DNA of 42,946 bases from a virus. The DNA is taken from positions 1 through 42,946 of the IMG/VR virus record IMGVR_UViG_3300026116_000061; one strand, written 5' to 3'. Under the pieces are notes generated by a model. The model was not told the origin of the DNA. It saw nothing but the letters and a program-made list of their open reading frames with translations, and made no database searches. Position numbers and translations under genes: made by a program. Shown here piece after piece: positions 32,639-40,490 of the stretch (the stretch's first letter is position 1; every line of letters begins with the position of its first letter).

Positions 32639-33879
32639 TGTTTTCAGAAGCGATTAACAAAACGGTCAAAGAGACCTTTAATCAACGTTCGGTTAAAGGT
32701 GACTTCGGCGTTGAGATCGAAACGGAAGGAAGAAATCTTCCACCCGGCAAGATCACTAGTGATTTCTCCGGTCACGAGGATGGCAGCTTGCGGCAAGGTA
32801 TGGAGTACGTTTCCATTCCGTTGCAGAAGAAGAATGTCTTCTCGGCCGTCAACAGTCTGAGGGAGCGATTGGAGAAAGCTGGTGCAGTGCTCAAGCCGAC
32901 TTACCGGTCGAGTACACATATCCACCACAACTTCATTGATAACAAATGGAGTGACGTTCTTGGTGCAGTAATCGGGTGGACAATAATCGAACCGGTTATT
33001 CTAGATAGTCTGCCGCATAGGAATGGCAGTCTTTTCTGTATGCCGTCTTTCGATACAGGCGATGCTGTTCTAGCGATAGACCACTTGTGTTCGTCACTTG
33101 CTCGCGGGTCGGTGACGTATGAATGGAACTACCGTGGGAAATATTCATCACAAAATCTCCTCCGGTTATCTGATCTTGGCACCATTGAATACCGTGTCTT
33201 TCCGACGAGTGTCGATGGTGAAGAGATCGACAAGTGGTGTGGATGGATCGCCAACATCAAAGATTATGCGGAGAAGGCCGAGGACAAGACGTATCTGTCC
33301 TTGGTTGAATACGCTGAACAGAACCCGTTCGATTTCTGCGGGAGTGTGTGCAATGGCAAACCTCCGGTTGAAGATAGGAAAATTCCGGGGTTGATCGACT
33401 TCGGGGCGAGACATGCGTATGAACTTGCTCGGGTTATCGCCGATCACATGAAGCGTCCAGCGCCGAAAGAGGAAGAAAAACCAAAGAAAAAACTACACCA
33501 GTTTAACGTTCTTGATGATGTTGTCCAGATGCGCGCCGATCCCGTACAATTTGCCCGCTGGATCGTTCAGCCAGTTCACCCCGCTCAAGCCAATGATCTA
33601 GCCGGTGCTCAGCTCGGTGCCAACCCGCTATTGCGAGAAGACGTACCAGCACCGGTGCCTGTTGTAGAACGAGAAGAAATTCCGGTGCCACGCGGAAACC
33701 CCCAGATTGCTCGGGTCCGTGAGCGTATCGCTTATTACCAACGTCGTGTTGCTGAGGCGGAAGAACACGTCCAAGCGCAACGACCGGGGTGGAGGAGGCG
33801 GTTGATAAGCCGCAAGAAGTTTCTGGAGAATTTTCAGCGAGAACATGCAAGACTTCTTTTAGAGGAGAGGAACCGTTGA
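32635..33879 (+). CDS. Second amidoligase (Amidoligase_2-like), with basic C-terminal extension
   Basis: The 414-aa protein has a GS-like amidoligase part: FGVEIETEG (24-32, Glu27 and Glu29 as metal ligands), HEDGSLRQGMEYVS (about 46-60), STHIHHNF (92-99) and GTIEYRVFP (about 182-190). The C-terminal third (from about 280) is Lys/Pro-rich and then helical and basic, ending with LLLEERNR. It is not closely similar to the amidoligase at 30841, so the two probably use different substrates. Its stop is overlapped by the TTG start of the ATP-grasp gene. Confidence 0.86.
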   Translation: MMFSEAINKTVKETFNQRSVKGDFGVEIETEGRNLPPGKITSDFSGHEDGSLRQGMEYVSIPLQKKNVFSAVNSLRERLEKAGAVLKPTYRSSTHIHHNFIDNKWSDVLGAVIGWTIIEPVILDSLPHRNGSLFCMPSFDTGDAVLAIDHLCSSLARGSVTYEWNYRGKYSSQNLLRLSDLGTIEYRVFPTSVDGEEIDKWCGWIANIKDYAEKAEDKTYLSLVEYAEQNPFDFCGSVCNGKPPVEDRKIPGLIDFGARHAYELARVIADHMKRPAPKEEEKPKKKLHQFNVLDDVVQMRADPVQFARWIVQPVHPAQANDLAGAQLGANPLLREDVPAPVPVVEREEIPVPRGNPQIARVRERIAYYQRRVAEAEEHVQAQRPGWRRRLISRKKFLENFQREHARLLLEERNR

Positions 33880-34664
33880 TTTTCATTAACCCATATAAGA
33901 AGGGCAGTTCGGGGGCGAGAAGCCTTCGTTCTGCCCTAGTGGCTAAGGGGCATCGGACTTTAATCGGTCAGAAAGCGCCCCTGTCACAACGCGCGCTGGT
34001 CATCAACTGGGGCAACTCAGAGTTCACATTCGATCCCCTACCTTACAAAAACATCGTCAACCTACCACCGTTGGTTGGAGTAATGACCAATAAGCTTCGG
34101 TTCTTCCGGCATGTCGGCCACTCTAGGATGGTCCCAGAATGGTCTACGGAGGCTCCTGAGGCGTGTAAATGGGGCGGCAGGGTGGTGGTACGGCACAAAC
34201 TGGAAGGCTCTGGAGGGGCTGGAATAGAGATCGTGGAAGACGGTAACCCGCTACCGAAAGCACCGCTATACGTGAAATACGAGAATAAGACCCATGAATT
34301 CCGTATCCATATGGCTAGGGGGCTGCATCCCGGTGATCCATTTAATCCTATCCTCGTGCAGCGTAAGATATTCCAGAAGCGTCCGGACATGGAAAAGCCG
34401 AAGGATTGGGCTGTCAGAAACCACGACAATGGTTTCATCTTTGTTCGGGAAAGCGATTATCCGACGCCGGAGGCAGTTCTATCTCTTGCGACGAACTTCA
34501 TGAATGAGCACTTCTCCCGGCTTCATTTCGCCGCACTGGATATCGTGTGGCACGACAAGCGCAAGCAGGGATTTGTTCTCGAAGGCAATACAGCACCGGG
34601 CCTCGAAGGGAACACTATCGAGGTTTATAGTAATTATTTCAGTGGGTTAGCATCTACTGCATAA
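33876..34664 (+). CDS. ATP-grasp ligase
   Basis: I place the start at TTG 33876, which follows GAGGAGAGG at good distance and overlaps the previous stop as TTGA; 262 aa. The ATP-grasp core is seen as VVVRHKLEGSGGAGIEIVE (nucleotide-binding loop), APLYVKYENKTHEFRIHM (adenine-side strand and Lys) and GFVLEGNTAPGLEGNTIEVY (metal-binding Glu and Asn near the end). RimK-type ligases have this arrangement. It would couple a carboxylate to an amine, as do the amidoligases. It is the last gene before the replication promoter. Confidence 0.86.
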   Translation: MIFINPYKKGSSGARSLRSALVAKGHRTLIGQKAPLSQRALVINWGNSEFTFDPLPYKNIVNLPPLVGVMTNKLRFFRHVGHSRMVPEWSTEAPEACKWGGRVVVRHKLEGSGGAGIEIVEDGNPLPKAPLYVKYENKTHEFRIHMARGLHPGDPFNPILVQRKIFQKRPDMEKPKDWAVRNHDNGFIFVRESDYPTPEAVLSLATNFMNEHFSRLHFAALDIVWHDKRKQGFVLEGNTAPGLEGNTIEVYSNYFSGLASTA

Positions 34665-34669
34665 TTCTC

Positions 34670-34698
34670 TTGACAAACTTCTGAGGGAGTGTTATAAT
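34670..34698 (+). promoter_or_regulatory. Consensus sigma70 promoter of the replication module
   Basis: TTGACA (34670-34675) and TATAAT (34693-34698) are separated by 17 bases, a perfect consensus promoter. Transcription should start near 34705 and read into the zinc ribbon, primase-helicase and polymerase genes. The -10 box lies inside a palindrome. Confidence 0.9.
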
Positions 34699-34720
34699 AA
34701 ACTATAGGATACTCCCTCAG
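34681..34720. promoter_or_regulatory. 10-bp palindrome spanning the replication promoter, operator candidate
   Basis: CTGAGGGAGT (34681-34690) and ACTCCCTCAG (34711-34720) are perfect inverted copies, 20 bases apart, enclosing the -10 box and the transcript start. Because the upstream arm is not transcribed, an operator for a dimeric protein is more likely than an RNA hairpin. Confidence 0.75.
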
Positions 34721-34729
34721 AAACCAATG

Positions 34730-34776
34730 ATCTGATCACCTGCCGGTTTGATTATAGTACCTCAAGTAATTACCCA
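34730..34776 (+). repeat. GATC and AATTACCC motifs shared with the late leader
   Basis: ATCTGATCAC (34730-34739) and TACCTCAAGTAATTACCCA (34758-34776) resemble the blocks in the late leader at 21924-21933 and 21944-21962. Untranslated leader of about 130 bases before the first gene (34835). Confidence 0.6.
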
Positions 34777-34834
34777 AGTACCTTAGTAGAGGGCCTACGG
34801 GCCTAATGCCATAACAAGAAGAAAGAACAAAGGC

Positions 34835-35017
34835 ATGTTACGTTGTGCTATCTGTGATTATACACCAGAAGAGGGCTCAGATTACGCCGATCTAGCGCCC
34901 GGTCGTTTCAAGGTCAAACCTCATGGCCATGATGGCGAATACCTCTGTGATGAATGCGCCGCCCACATCGACGATGCACTAGCTGAGTTCATCGACGAAG
35001 ATGAAACCGAGGAGTAA
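34835..35017 (+). CDS. 60-aa zinc ribbon protein
   Basis: MLRCAICDYTPEEGSD supplies CxxC, and GEYLCDECAAHIDD the second CxxC, a typical zinc ribbon, with a strongly acidic C-terminus (IDEDETEE). It is the first gene after the palindromic promoter and overlaps the primase-helicase by 17 bases. It could regulate that promoter or assist the primase. Ribosome site AAAGG precedes the ATG by a few bases. Confidence 0.78.
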   Translation: MLRCAICDYTPEEGSDYADLAPGRFKVKPHGHDGEYLCDECAAHIDDALAEFIDEDETEE

Positions 35018-36575
35018 TTCGTCTAAAATAGTCCAGAGTAAACTTCCCTGCCCATGTGGCCGGTCGTCCGATGCGTATGCCATCTATGATGATGGGCACG
35101 GGCATTGCTTCGGTCAATGCGGCGGGAAGTCCTTTCAACCACAAGAAGGAGTTGAACTCCCAGTGGATACTAGTAATCATACTTATCAATATATTACCGC
35201 ACGTGGCATTTCAGCCGCTACACGAGAGAAATTGAACATTGTAACGGAATGCTCCGCTGAAGGGGAGCCGTTGTTCGATATCGTGACCTTCCCCAATAGC
35301 ACTAAGCAAATCCGAGGGCTTAAAGACAAGTCCTTCAAGACCGCTGGCATGAACGCGTCTGAACCTACATTGATGTTCATGGACAAGTTCCCTGCCGGGT
35401 CGGCTAAGACTATCACAATCACGGAGGGCGCTTATGATGCGGCGTCGATCCATCAAGTTCTTGGGAATAACTTTCCTGCTGTATCGGTACGAAGCAGTTC
35501 GACAGCGCGAAAGGACTGTCAGTCGAACCATGCATATCTTGACAGCTTCGACAGAATTTATCTGGCTCTCGATGCGGACGAGCCCGGAAAGAAAGCTGCT
35601 CGACAGATTGCTGAGCTTTTCGATTTCAACAAGGTATTCCACGTGGATTTATCTCTCCACAAGGATGCCAACGGATTTCTGCAAGCCGGATTGGTCGATC
35701 AGCTTAGGCAGGTTTGGCACAATTCGAAGAAATATCTACCCGAAGGAATTGTGAGTTCACATGCAGACTTCGCGCAAATTCTTGAAGATGACCAAAAAAG
35801 ACCATCAATTCCTTATCCATTTGCACGTTTGCAAGAGGTTACGAAAGGTATCCGCGATGGAGAAGTCATCCTTATCACTGCTCAAGAAGGCGTTGGCAAG
35901 ACTGAATTCATTAGAGCCATCGAATATCACATCCTTACAACGACAGATGCTGCTATCGGAGCTATTCACCTTGAGGAAACTAAAGCACGTCAGCTCCAAG
36001 GCCTTGCAGGATACGATCTCAAAGCACCAGCCCACTTTGAAGGAGTCGCAAGTAACGAGGAAATCGCGGAGGCGCTGAAGCGTGTTACAAAAGGCTCGAA
36101 TGATCGGCTCCATATTTATAAGCACTTTGGCAGCGATGATCCTGACGATCTACTCAGTATGGTTCGTTTCCTCGTTACTGCTTGCGGCTGTAAATATATC
36201 TTCTTCGATCATATCACTATGGTCGTAACCGGGAAGGCAGGCGATGAAGATGAGCGCCGTGTTCTTGATTACCTTTCTACGCGGCTTGCTACTATGGCCC
36301 ATGATCTTAATTTTACTCTGTTCCTTGTTAGTCATGTCAATGATGACGGCCGTACTAGGGGCAGCCGTAACATTGGTAAGGTGGCTAACACGCGTATTGA
36401 TCTGTCGCGTAACACGTTAGAGGAAGATGAAAATGAGCGGAATAAAATGTACCTCTCCGTTCCTAAGAACCGTTACGGAGCAAGCACAGGCCCCGGAGGC
36501 GTCCTTTGGTTCGATGACGAAACCTTCACCCTCAGAGAATACCGAGAGCCTGTCGTCCGAGTTCCCGCCGCCTAA
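35001..36575 (+). CDS. T7 gp4-type primase-helicase
   Basis: The 524-aa protein has three parts in T7 order. The zinc-binding domain CPCGRSSDAYAIYDDGHGHC plus FGQC (C17, C19, C36, C40) reads the template. The TOPRIM primase part has ITEGAYDAASIHQVLG and IYLALDADEPGKKAARQIAE. The helicase part has ITAQEGVGKTEFIRA (Walker A), YIFFDHITMVV (Walker B), HVNDDGRTRGSRNIGKVANT, and the C-terminal VPKNRYGASTGPGGVLWFDD. It should unwind DNA as a hexameric ring and make primers for the polymerase encoded downstream. The start overlaps the zinc ribbon gene. Confidence 0.94.
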   Translation: MKPRSNSSKIVQSKLPCPCGRSSDAYAIYDDGHGHCFGQCGGKSFQPQEGVELPVDTSNHTYQYITARGISAATREKLNIVTECSAEGEPLFDIVTFPNSTKQIRGLKDKSFKTAGMNASEPTLMFMDKFPAGSAKTITITEGAYDAASIHQVLGNNFPAVSVRSSSTARKDCQSNHAYLDSFDRIYLALDADEPGKKAARQIAELFDFNKVFHVDLSLHKDANGFLQAGLVDQLRQVWHNSKKYLPEGIVSSHADFAQILEDDQKRPSIPYPFARLQEVTKGIRDGEVILITAQEGVGKTEFIRAIEYHILTTTDAAIGAIHLEETKARQLQGLAGYDLKAPAHFEGVASNEEIAEALKRVTKGSNDRLHIYKHFGSDDPDDLLSMVRFLVTACGCKYIFFDHITMVVTGKAGDEDERRVLDYLSTRLATMAHDLNFTLFLVSHVNDDGRTRGSRNIGKVANTRIDLSRNTLEEDENERNKMYLSVPKNRYGASTGPGGVLWFDDETFTLREYREPVVRVPAA

Positions 36576-36633
36576 TTGGGGGCGAAAAGAATGGGAGGCT
36601 TGGCTTGATTATCTCGAAGGTGGTTTTCTCTGA
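36514..36633 (+). CDS. Possible 39-aa protein overlapping helicase end
   Basis: A frame from ATG 36514 (an earlier ATG lies at 36427) runs past the helicase stop and ends at 36633, overlapping the next ATG as ATGA. Product MTKPSPSENTESLSSEFPPP, then NWGRKEWEAWLDYLEGGFL. The acidic, aromatic end outside the helicase gene looks coding, but the ribosome site is weak. Confidence 0.42.
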   Translation: MTKPSPSENTESLSSEFPPPNWGRKEWEAWLDYLEGGFL

Positions 36634-36806
36634 TGGCAGACTATTCAGTACAGGAAACACTCGAAAGGGTTCTTGCTCTTGAACGAATGAAGAAACTCTC
36701 AGATCAGGTCAGGGAGGCTAAGGCTAAAATGGATATGGGTTTGATGCTTGCGTTGATGCGTGAGCGTAAAGAAATCAAAGATAAGTATTTCAAGGTGGTC
36801 CAATGA
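36633..36806 (+). CDS. 57-aa helical small protein
   Basis: ATG at 36633 overlaps the previous stop and the stop at 36804-36806 overlaps the next ATG as ATGA. The product is almost entirely helix (MADYSVQETLERVLALERMK, then KLSDQVREAKAKMDMG), probably a small coiled coil. It lies between helicase and polymerase, suggesting a replication accessory, but no family is recognised. Confidence 0.68.
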   Translation: MADYSVQETLERVLALERMKKLSDQVREAKAKMDMGLMLALMRERKEIKDKYFKVVQ

Positions 36807-37033
36807 TGTATGATCCTCCGTCTGGTTGGAAGTACGGCTTTCCAAAGGTCTATACCCCGCTACCCGGTGAAACATTAGAAGAAACCCTTCTTCGAGATGG
36901 TTATCCTCAATACGAGATCGATGCCGGGATGGCCAAGCATTGCCGGTTTCTGGGTTCAAAAGAAGAGATAATGAAAGCAGGGGTAGAGGTTATTGAAATC
37001 AGTAGTCCTGAACATAGAGGCGAACGGACTTAA
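36803..37033 (+). CDS. 76-aa conserved-looking small protein before the polymerase
   Basis: The product YGFPKVYTPLPGETLEETLL, then RDGYPQYEIDAGMAKHCRF, has a compact, motif-like appearance of small phage proteins that lie by the polymerase. It overlaps the polymerase gene by 41 bases and the preceding gene by four. No enzymatic motif is visible. Confidence 0.68.
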   Translation: MMYDPPSGWKYGFPKVYTPLPGETLEETLLRDGYPQYEIDAGMAKHCRFLGSKEEIMKAGVEVIEISSPEHRGERT

Positions 37034-38906
37034 ACCAGATAAGATTTGGTGTGTCACAGGTATCGACGTAGACACCGGAGAGGAAACGGTATTCCGAAAT
37101 GTCCATGATAATGAAGATACTAAAGTGGCTTGCCGAAGGTACATTAGTAGTTTCGGGCGTGTCATTGGCCATAATTGCATTAGGTACGATCTTCCTTCAA
37201 TTCATCGGATTGTTGGAGGCTTGGAAATGGGGTTGGAGCCCACTGCTCCTGCCGTGGTGGATACCCTCGTTGTCAGCCGCTTACTTGATTATCCTCGCAG
37301 TGGTGGGCACAGTCTCGCAGCGTGGTCAACCGTAGTAGGCGTCGAGAAGTCGATCCAGCCGCCTTGGGATGCGTTCTCAGAGGCTTTGGTCGACCACTCG
37401 CTCCAGAACTGCCGGATTACTCTGGCGCTATACAAGACGTTCCTGCCTTATCTGAATAGCGACCGTTGGCGTCGCCCAATAGAGACTGAACACCATGTTC
37501 AGATGTATCTCCAACAGATGCAGGAGAACGGTTTCTATTTAGATATTGACAAAGTAGCAGAACTGCGGTATAATATACTTGAGGAGTTAGATAAACTTGA
37601 CCGAGAAATCCTTAGAGAATTCCCTCCTAAAGTTGAACTTATCCGTGAGGTACATCCGAGAATTACGAAATTTGGAACGCTCAACAAATCTGATTTTAGA
37701 TGGTTTCGGGGGGAAGACCTTCGAGATTTCAACGGCGGACCATTCTCTCTTATTAGCTTTGAACCGTTCAATCCGGGCAGTCCAACGCAGATTGTTGAAA
37801 GGCTAAACGAATACGGTTGGAAGCCTACTGAAAAGACTAAGGGGCATCAGCTCGCCCTACGCGAGAAAAACAAAGAAAAGCTCGCCAAGCTGGAAAAGAC
37901 GGGGTTCACGGTCTCTGAGACTAACCTCGCAACTCTTCCTGATACTGCACCACCTGCGGCTAAGAAGCTCGCTCTACGGATCATGCTTGCTAGTCGCGCT
38001 CGGACACTCAAAGAGTGGATCGAGAACTTCAACCCGGAGACCCATCGGGTCCACGGTAATGTCAACGGTATCGGCGCTTGGACCGGCCGTTGTTCGCACG
38101 ACCATCCGAACACAGGGAACATCCCAGTTCCTCAACCAGTAAACGACAAATCAACGGAGATGCGTCGCCGTGCTAACTCGATTGATAAACTACTCCGCCA
38201 GTATTGGCGCGCTGCTCCTAATCGCTTTCTCGTGGGCGTGGATGCTGAGGGAATTCAGCTCAGGGTTCTCGCTCATTACATCAATGACGCCCGGTTTACA
38301 CACGCCGTAGTCTCGGGCAAAAAAGAAGATGGAACAGACCCCCATACCCTTAATAAGCTCGCCCTCGGAAGCCCTTGCAAGTCTAGAGAGGACGCAAAGA
38401 CATTTATCTATGCTTGGCTCCTCGGTGCAGGAATTGCTAAAGTCGCTCAAATTCTTGACTGCTCGCACTCAGAAGCTAAGCGAGCTGATAGCGACTTCAT
38501 CGAGTTCTATCCCGGCCTCGCATCTATCAAGCGAGACATTATACCTCGTGACGCTTCTAGAGGATACTTCGAAGGTTTTGATGGTAGATACGTGGCTATC
38601 GTTGGGGAGGATCAAGGAAGCAGAGAACATTTCACGTTAGCTGGTTATCTCCAAAACGGAGAGACAGTCATAATGAAAAGGGCGATGGAGATTTGGTATC
38701 CACGTCTCGTCGCCGAGAAGGTTCCGTTCTGGCTAGTGAACTTCGTTCATGACGAATGGCAGACGGAAGTACCTGATCGAGATATCGCAGAATATGTCGC
38801 GCAGGTTCAGAAAGACGCCATCCGTCAGGCTGGTGAGGACTTAGGACTGAGATGCCCAATGTCCGGCAGTTCGGATATTGGTTTAACATGGCATGATACA
38901 CATTAA
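36993..38906 (+). CDS. Family A DNA polymerase, T7 gp5-type, with altered exonuclease site
   Basis: The 637-aa protein aligns by eye with T7 DNA polymerase over its length. Polymerase motifs: LVGVDAEGIQLRVLAHY (motif A, D417), AKTFIYAWLLGAG (motif B, K469, Y473) and FVHDEWQ (motif C, H586-D587-E588). Exonuclease: VVLNIEANGL has Asn7 where T7 has Asp5 (Glu9 kept), GHNCIRYDLPS keeps Asp66, and HSLQNCRITLALYK has His135 and Asn139 where T7 has Tyr170 and Asp174. Proofreading is therefore likely lost. Motif A has Gln422 for the usual steric-gate Glu. The frame contains a consensus promoter at 37546-37574. The polymerase is otherwise complete. Confidence 0.94.
   Translation: MKSVVLNIEANGLKPDKIWCVTGIDVDTGEETVFRNVHDNEDTKVACRRYISSFGRVIGHNCIRYDLPSIHRIVGGLEMGLEPTAPAVVDTLVVSRLLDYPRSGGHSLAAWSTVVGVEKSIQPPWDAFSEALVDHSLQNCRITLALYKTFLPYLNSDRWRRPIETEHHVQMYLQQMQENGFYLDIDKVAELRYNILEELDKLDREILREFPPKVELIREVHPRITKFGTLNKSDFRWFRGEDLRDFNGGPFSLISFEPFNPGSPTQIVERLNEYGWKPTEKTKGHQLALREKNKEKLAKLEKTGFTVSETNLATLPDTAPPAAKKLALRIMLASRARTLKEWIENFNPETHRVHGNVNGIGAWTGRCSHDHPNTGNIPVPQPVNDKSTEMRRRANSIDKLLRQYWRAAPNRFLVGVDAEGIQLRVLAHYINDARFTHAVVSGKKEDGTDPHTLNKLALGSPCKSREDAKTFIYAWLLGAGIAKVAQILDCSHSEAKRADSDFIEFYPGLASIKRDIIPRDASRGYFEGFDGRYVAIVGEDQGSREHFTLAGYLQNGETVIMKRAMEIWYPRLVAEKVPFWLVNFVHDEWQTEVPDRDIAEYVAQVQKDAIRQAGEDLGLRCPMSGSSDIGLTWHDTH
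37546..37574 (+). promoter_or_regulatory. Consensus sigma70 promoter inside the DNA polymerase gene
   Basis: TTGACA (37546-37551), 17 bases, TATAAT (37569-37574): a perfect match. GGTATAATATACTTGAGG (37567-37584) is identical to the late promoter core on the minus strand at 22012-21995. It could start transcription near 37581 toward the ssDNA-binding and nuclease genes, inside the polymerase frame. Confidence 0.72.
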
Positions 38907-39144
38907 GGATGATCCATTGAATTATTACAAAGTAGCTGTCCAATACTTGCAAAAGAGTGACGTGCTCGTCGCAGCCGAGTCCCCCGAGAATGCTGCTGAA
39001 TTGGTGTCTAGTCAGGTCGTCGAAGGTACGGAACAGTTCTCCGTTCTAGGCGTCTCTGAACTGAATGATGAGGAAAAGGTCTGGTTAACCCGACAGATGA
39101 TGGGGCTTCCAGAGGAAATTGAAGAGAAAGAGGTACTCAACTAA
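38893..39144 (+). CDS. 83-aa acidic small protein
   Basis: Overlaps the polymerase end by 14 bases and the next gene by one (TAATG). The product MIHIKDDPLNYYKVAVQYLQ, with VLVAAESPENAAELVSSQVV, ends strongly acidic (EEIEEKEVLN). No domain is recognised. It may be a small partner of the replication proteins. Confidence 0.65.
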   Translation: MIHIKDDPLNYYKVAVQYLQKSDVLVAAESPENAAELVSSQVVEGTEQFSVLGVSELNDEEKVWLTRQMMGLPEEIEEKEVLN

Positions 39145-39593
39145 TGGCTACTCAGAAAGTAATTCTTCGAGGCAAGGTTCGTTATTGCAGACCGTGGCCC
39201 GGCCAGCTCGATACGGTTTTCGCTACGAAGGATGATGGTACGCCTGATCCTCGTGGCGGCAATTGGAGTGTTGATCTCGCCCCTGATGAAGACAGTCAGG
39301 CTACTCTCAAAGCCTTGAATACCAAGGCCAAGATCAAGGATGGTTACATCAAGATCAGGCGTTATGAGCGTCATCCGAAGATCGGTGAGCTTGGTCCACC
39401 TGCTGTCACTGGTGTCGATGAAGGTGCCGCTATCGGCAACGACAGCGAAGCTGAAATCGCCGTAGAAATCTACGATTACGGTGATCGTTTCGGTAAGCGT
39501 GGTATGCGTTGGGTCGCTATCAATGTGACCAAATTTGTACCGTACATCAAGGCTGAGGATCAGCCGCGTCCTGCGGTAGCTGTCCCGGTCTAA
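39144..39593 (+). CDS. Single-stranded DNA-binding protein candidate
   Basis: The 149-aa, strand-rich protein has an OB-fold-like pattern: VILRGKVRYCRPWPGQLDTV, NWSVDLAPDEDSQATLKAL, KIRRYERHPKIGELGPPAVT and AEIAVEIYDYGDRFGKRGMR. Phage ssDNA-binding proteins of this size lie in the replication operon between polymerase and nuclease, as gene 2.5 does in T7. An acidic C-terminal tail, common in the family, is lacking; it ends PRPAVAVPV. Assignment is by layout and composition. Confidence 0.65.
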   Translation: MATQKVILRGKVRYCRPWPGQLDTVFATKDDGTPDPRGGNWSVDLAPDEDSQATLKALNTKAKIKDGYIKIRRYERHPKIGELGPPAVTGVDEGAAIGNDSEAEIAVEIYDYGDRFGKRGMRWVAINVTKFVPYIKAEDQPRPAVAVPV

Positions 39594-39680
39594 AGAGTTT
39601 CGCTTGTCAGCCATGTCGTAGGCCCAAACCGTTGCCTTGGAAAGCGGATGCAAACGCCGCCGAGCGAGCCATGAGGTATA

Positions 39681-40490
39681 ATGAAGAAGATCGATACTTT
39701 AATCGACGATATTTACGCCCTTTTCGATAATGAAATTGACATCAAGGAAGAGGATGCCGCCGAGTTCGGAGAGACCCTCGGGAAAATGCTCGTGCGACGC
39801 CTGTCTAGCCGCCGAGAGAAACCTACTGTTCGACTTAGTAACGCTGGCACTCCTTGTAAGCGTAAGCTGTGGTATTCTGTTCGCGTCCCTCACCTTGCAG
39901 AAAAACTACCAGCTCATGCGAGAATTAAGTTCTTACTCGGAGATATTACCGAAGAACTCGTCCTCTTTCTCGCAAGACTTGCCGGGCATACAGTAGAACG
40001 AGAACAGGAGGAAGTTCATGTCGCCGGTGTGCGCGGACATATTGACGCCGTGGTTGACGGTGAGCTGGTGGACGTTAAGTCAGCTAGTCCTTTTAGCTTC
40101 GATAAGTTTAAGCAGGGCCTCACACCAGAGAACGACGGCTTCGGGTATCTTACTCAACTCGGTAGTTATCGCCATGCCCTTGGCCATCGCCGTGCTCACT
40201 TCTTACCAGTTAATAAAGTTCTTGGTACAATTCATCTAGATACTCATGACGATGACGGACGAGATTACGAGCAGATCGTATCAGAAGCTAAGCAAGTTGT
40301 ACAACTTCCGGAGCCACCTGAAAGAGGGTACGAGGATGTACCGGATGGTCAGTCAGGAAATAGAAAACTCGGAATACAGTGTTCGTACTGCGACTTCAAA
40401 GAAGTCTGTTGGCCCGGTCTCCGCACCATCCCTTACGCCAACGGCCCCCGCTACCTCACTCGGGTTGAACGAGAACCAAAGCTACGATGA
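39681..40490 (+). CDS. RecB/Cas4-like PD-(D/E)XK nuclease with iron-sulfur cysteines
   Basis: The 269-aa protein has GTPCKRKLWYS (C59), a Glu-bearing helix, GHIDAVVDGELVDVKSAS with D122 and the DVK core D131-V-K133, and a Cys cluster CSYCDFKEVC (C234, C237, C243). C59 and these three fit a 4Fe-4S cluster as in Cas4 and AddB-type nucleases. It is probably the phage exonuclease for recombination or host DNA degradation. The start at 39681 has GAGG upstream. Its stop overlaps the endonuclease VII gene as ATGA. Confidence 0.85.
   Translation: MKKIDTLIDDIYALFDNEIDIKEEDAAEFGETLGKMLVRRLSSRREKPTVRLSNAGTPCKRKLWYSVRVPHLAEKLPAHARIKFLLGDITEELVLFLARLAGHTVEREQEEVHVAGVRGHIDAVVDGELVDVKSASPFSFDKFKQGLTPENDGFGYLTQLGSYRHALGHRRAHFLPVNKVLGTIHLDTHDDDGRDYEQIVSEAKQVVQLPEPPERGYEDVPDGQSGNRKLGIQCSYCDFKEVCWPGLRTIPYANGPRYLTRVEREPKLR

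Noticed and set aside
39677-39682. TATAAT before the nuclease gene
   Set aside because: No -35 box at proper distance; the overlap with the ribosome site explains part of the sequence.
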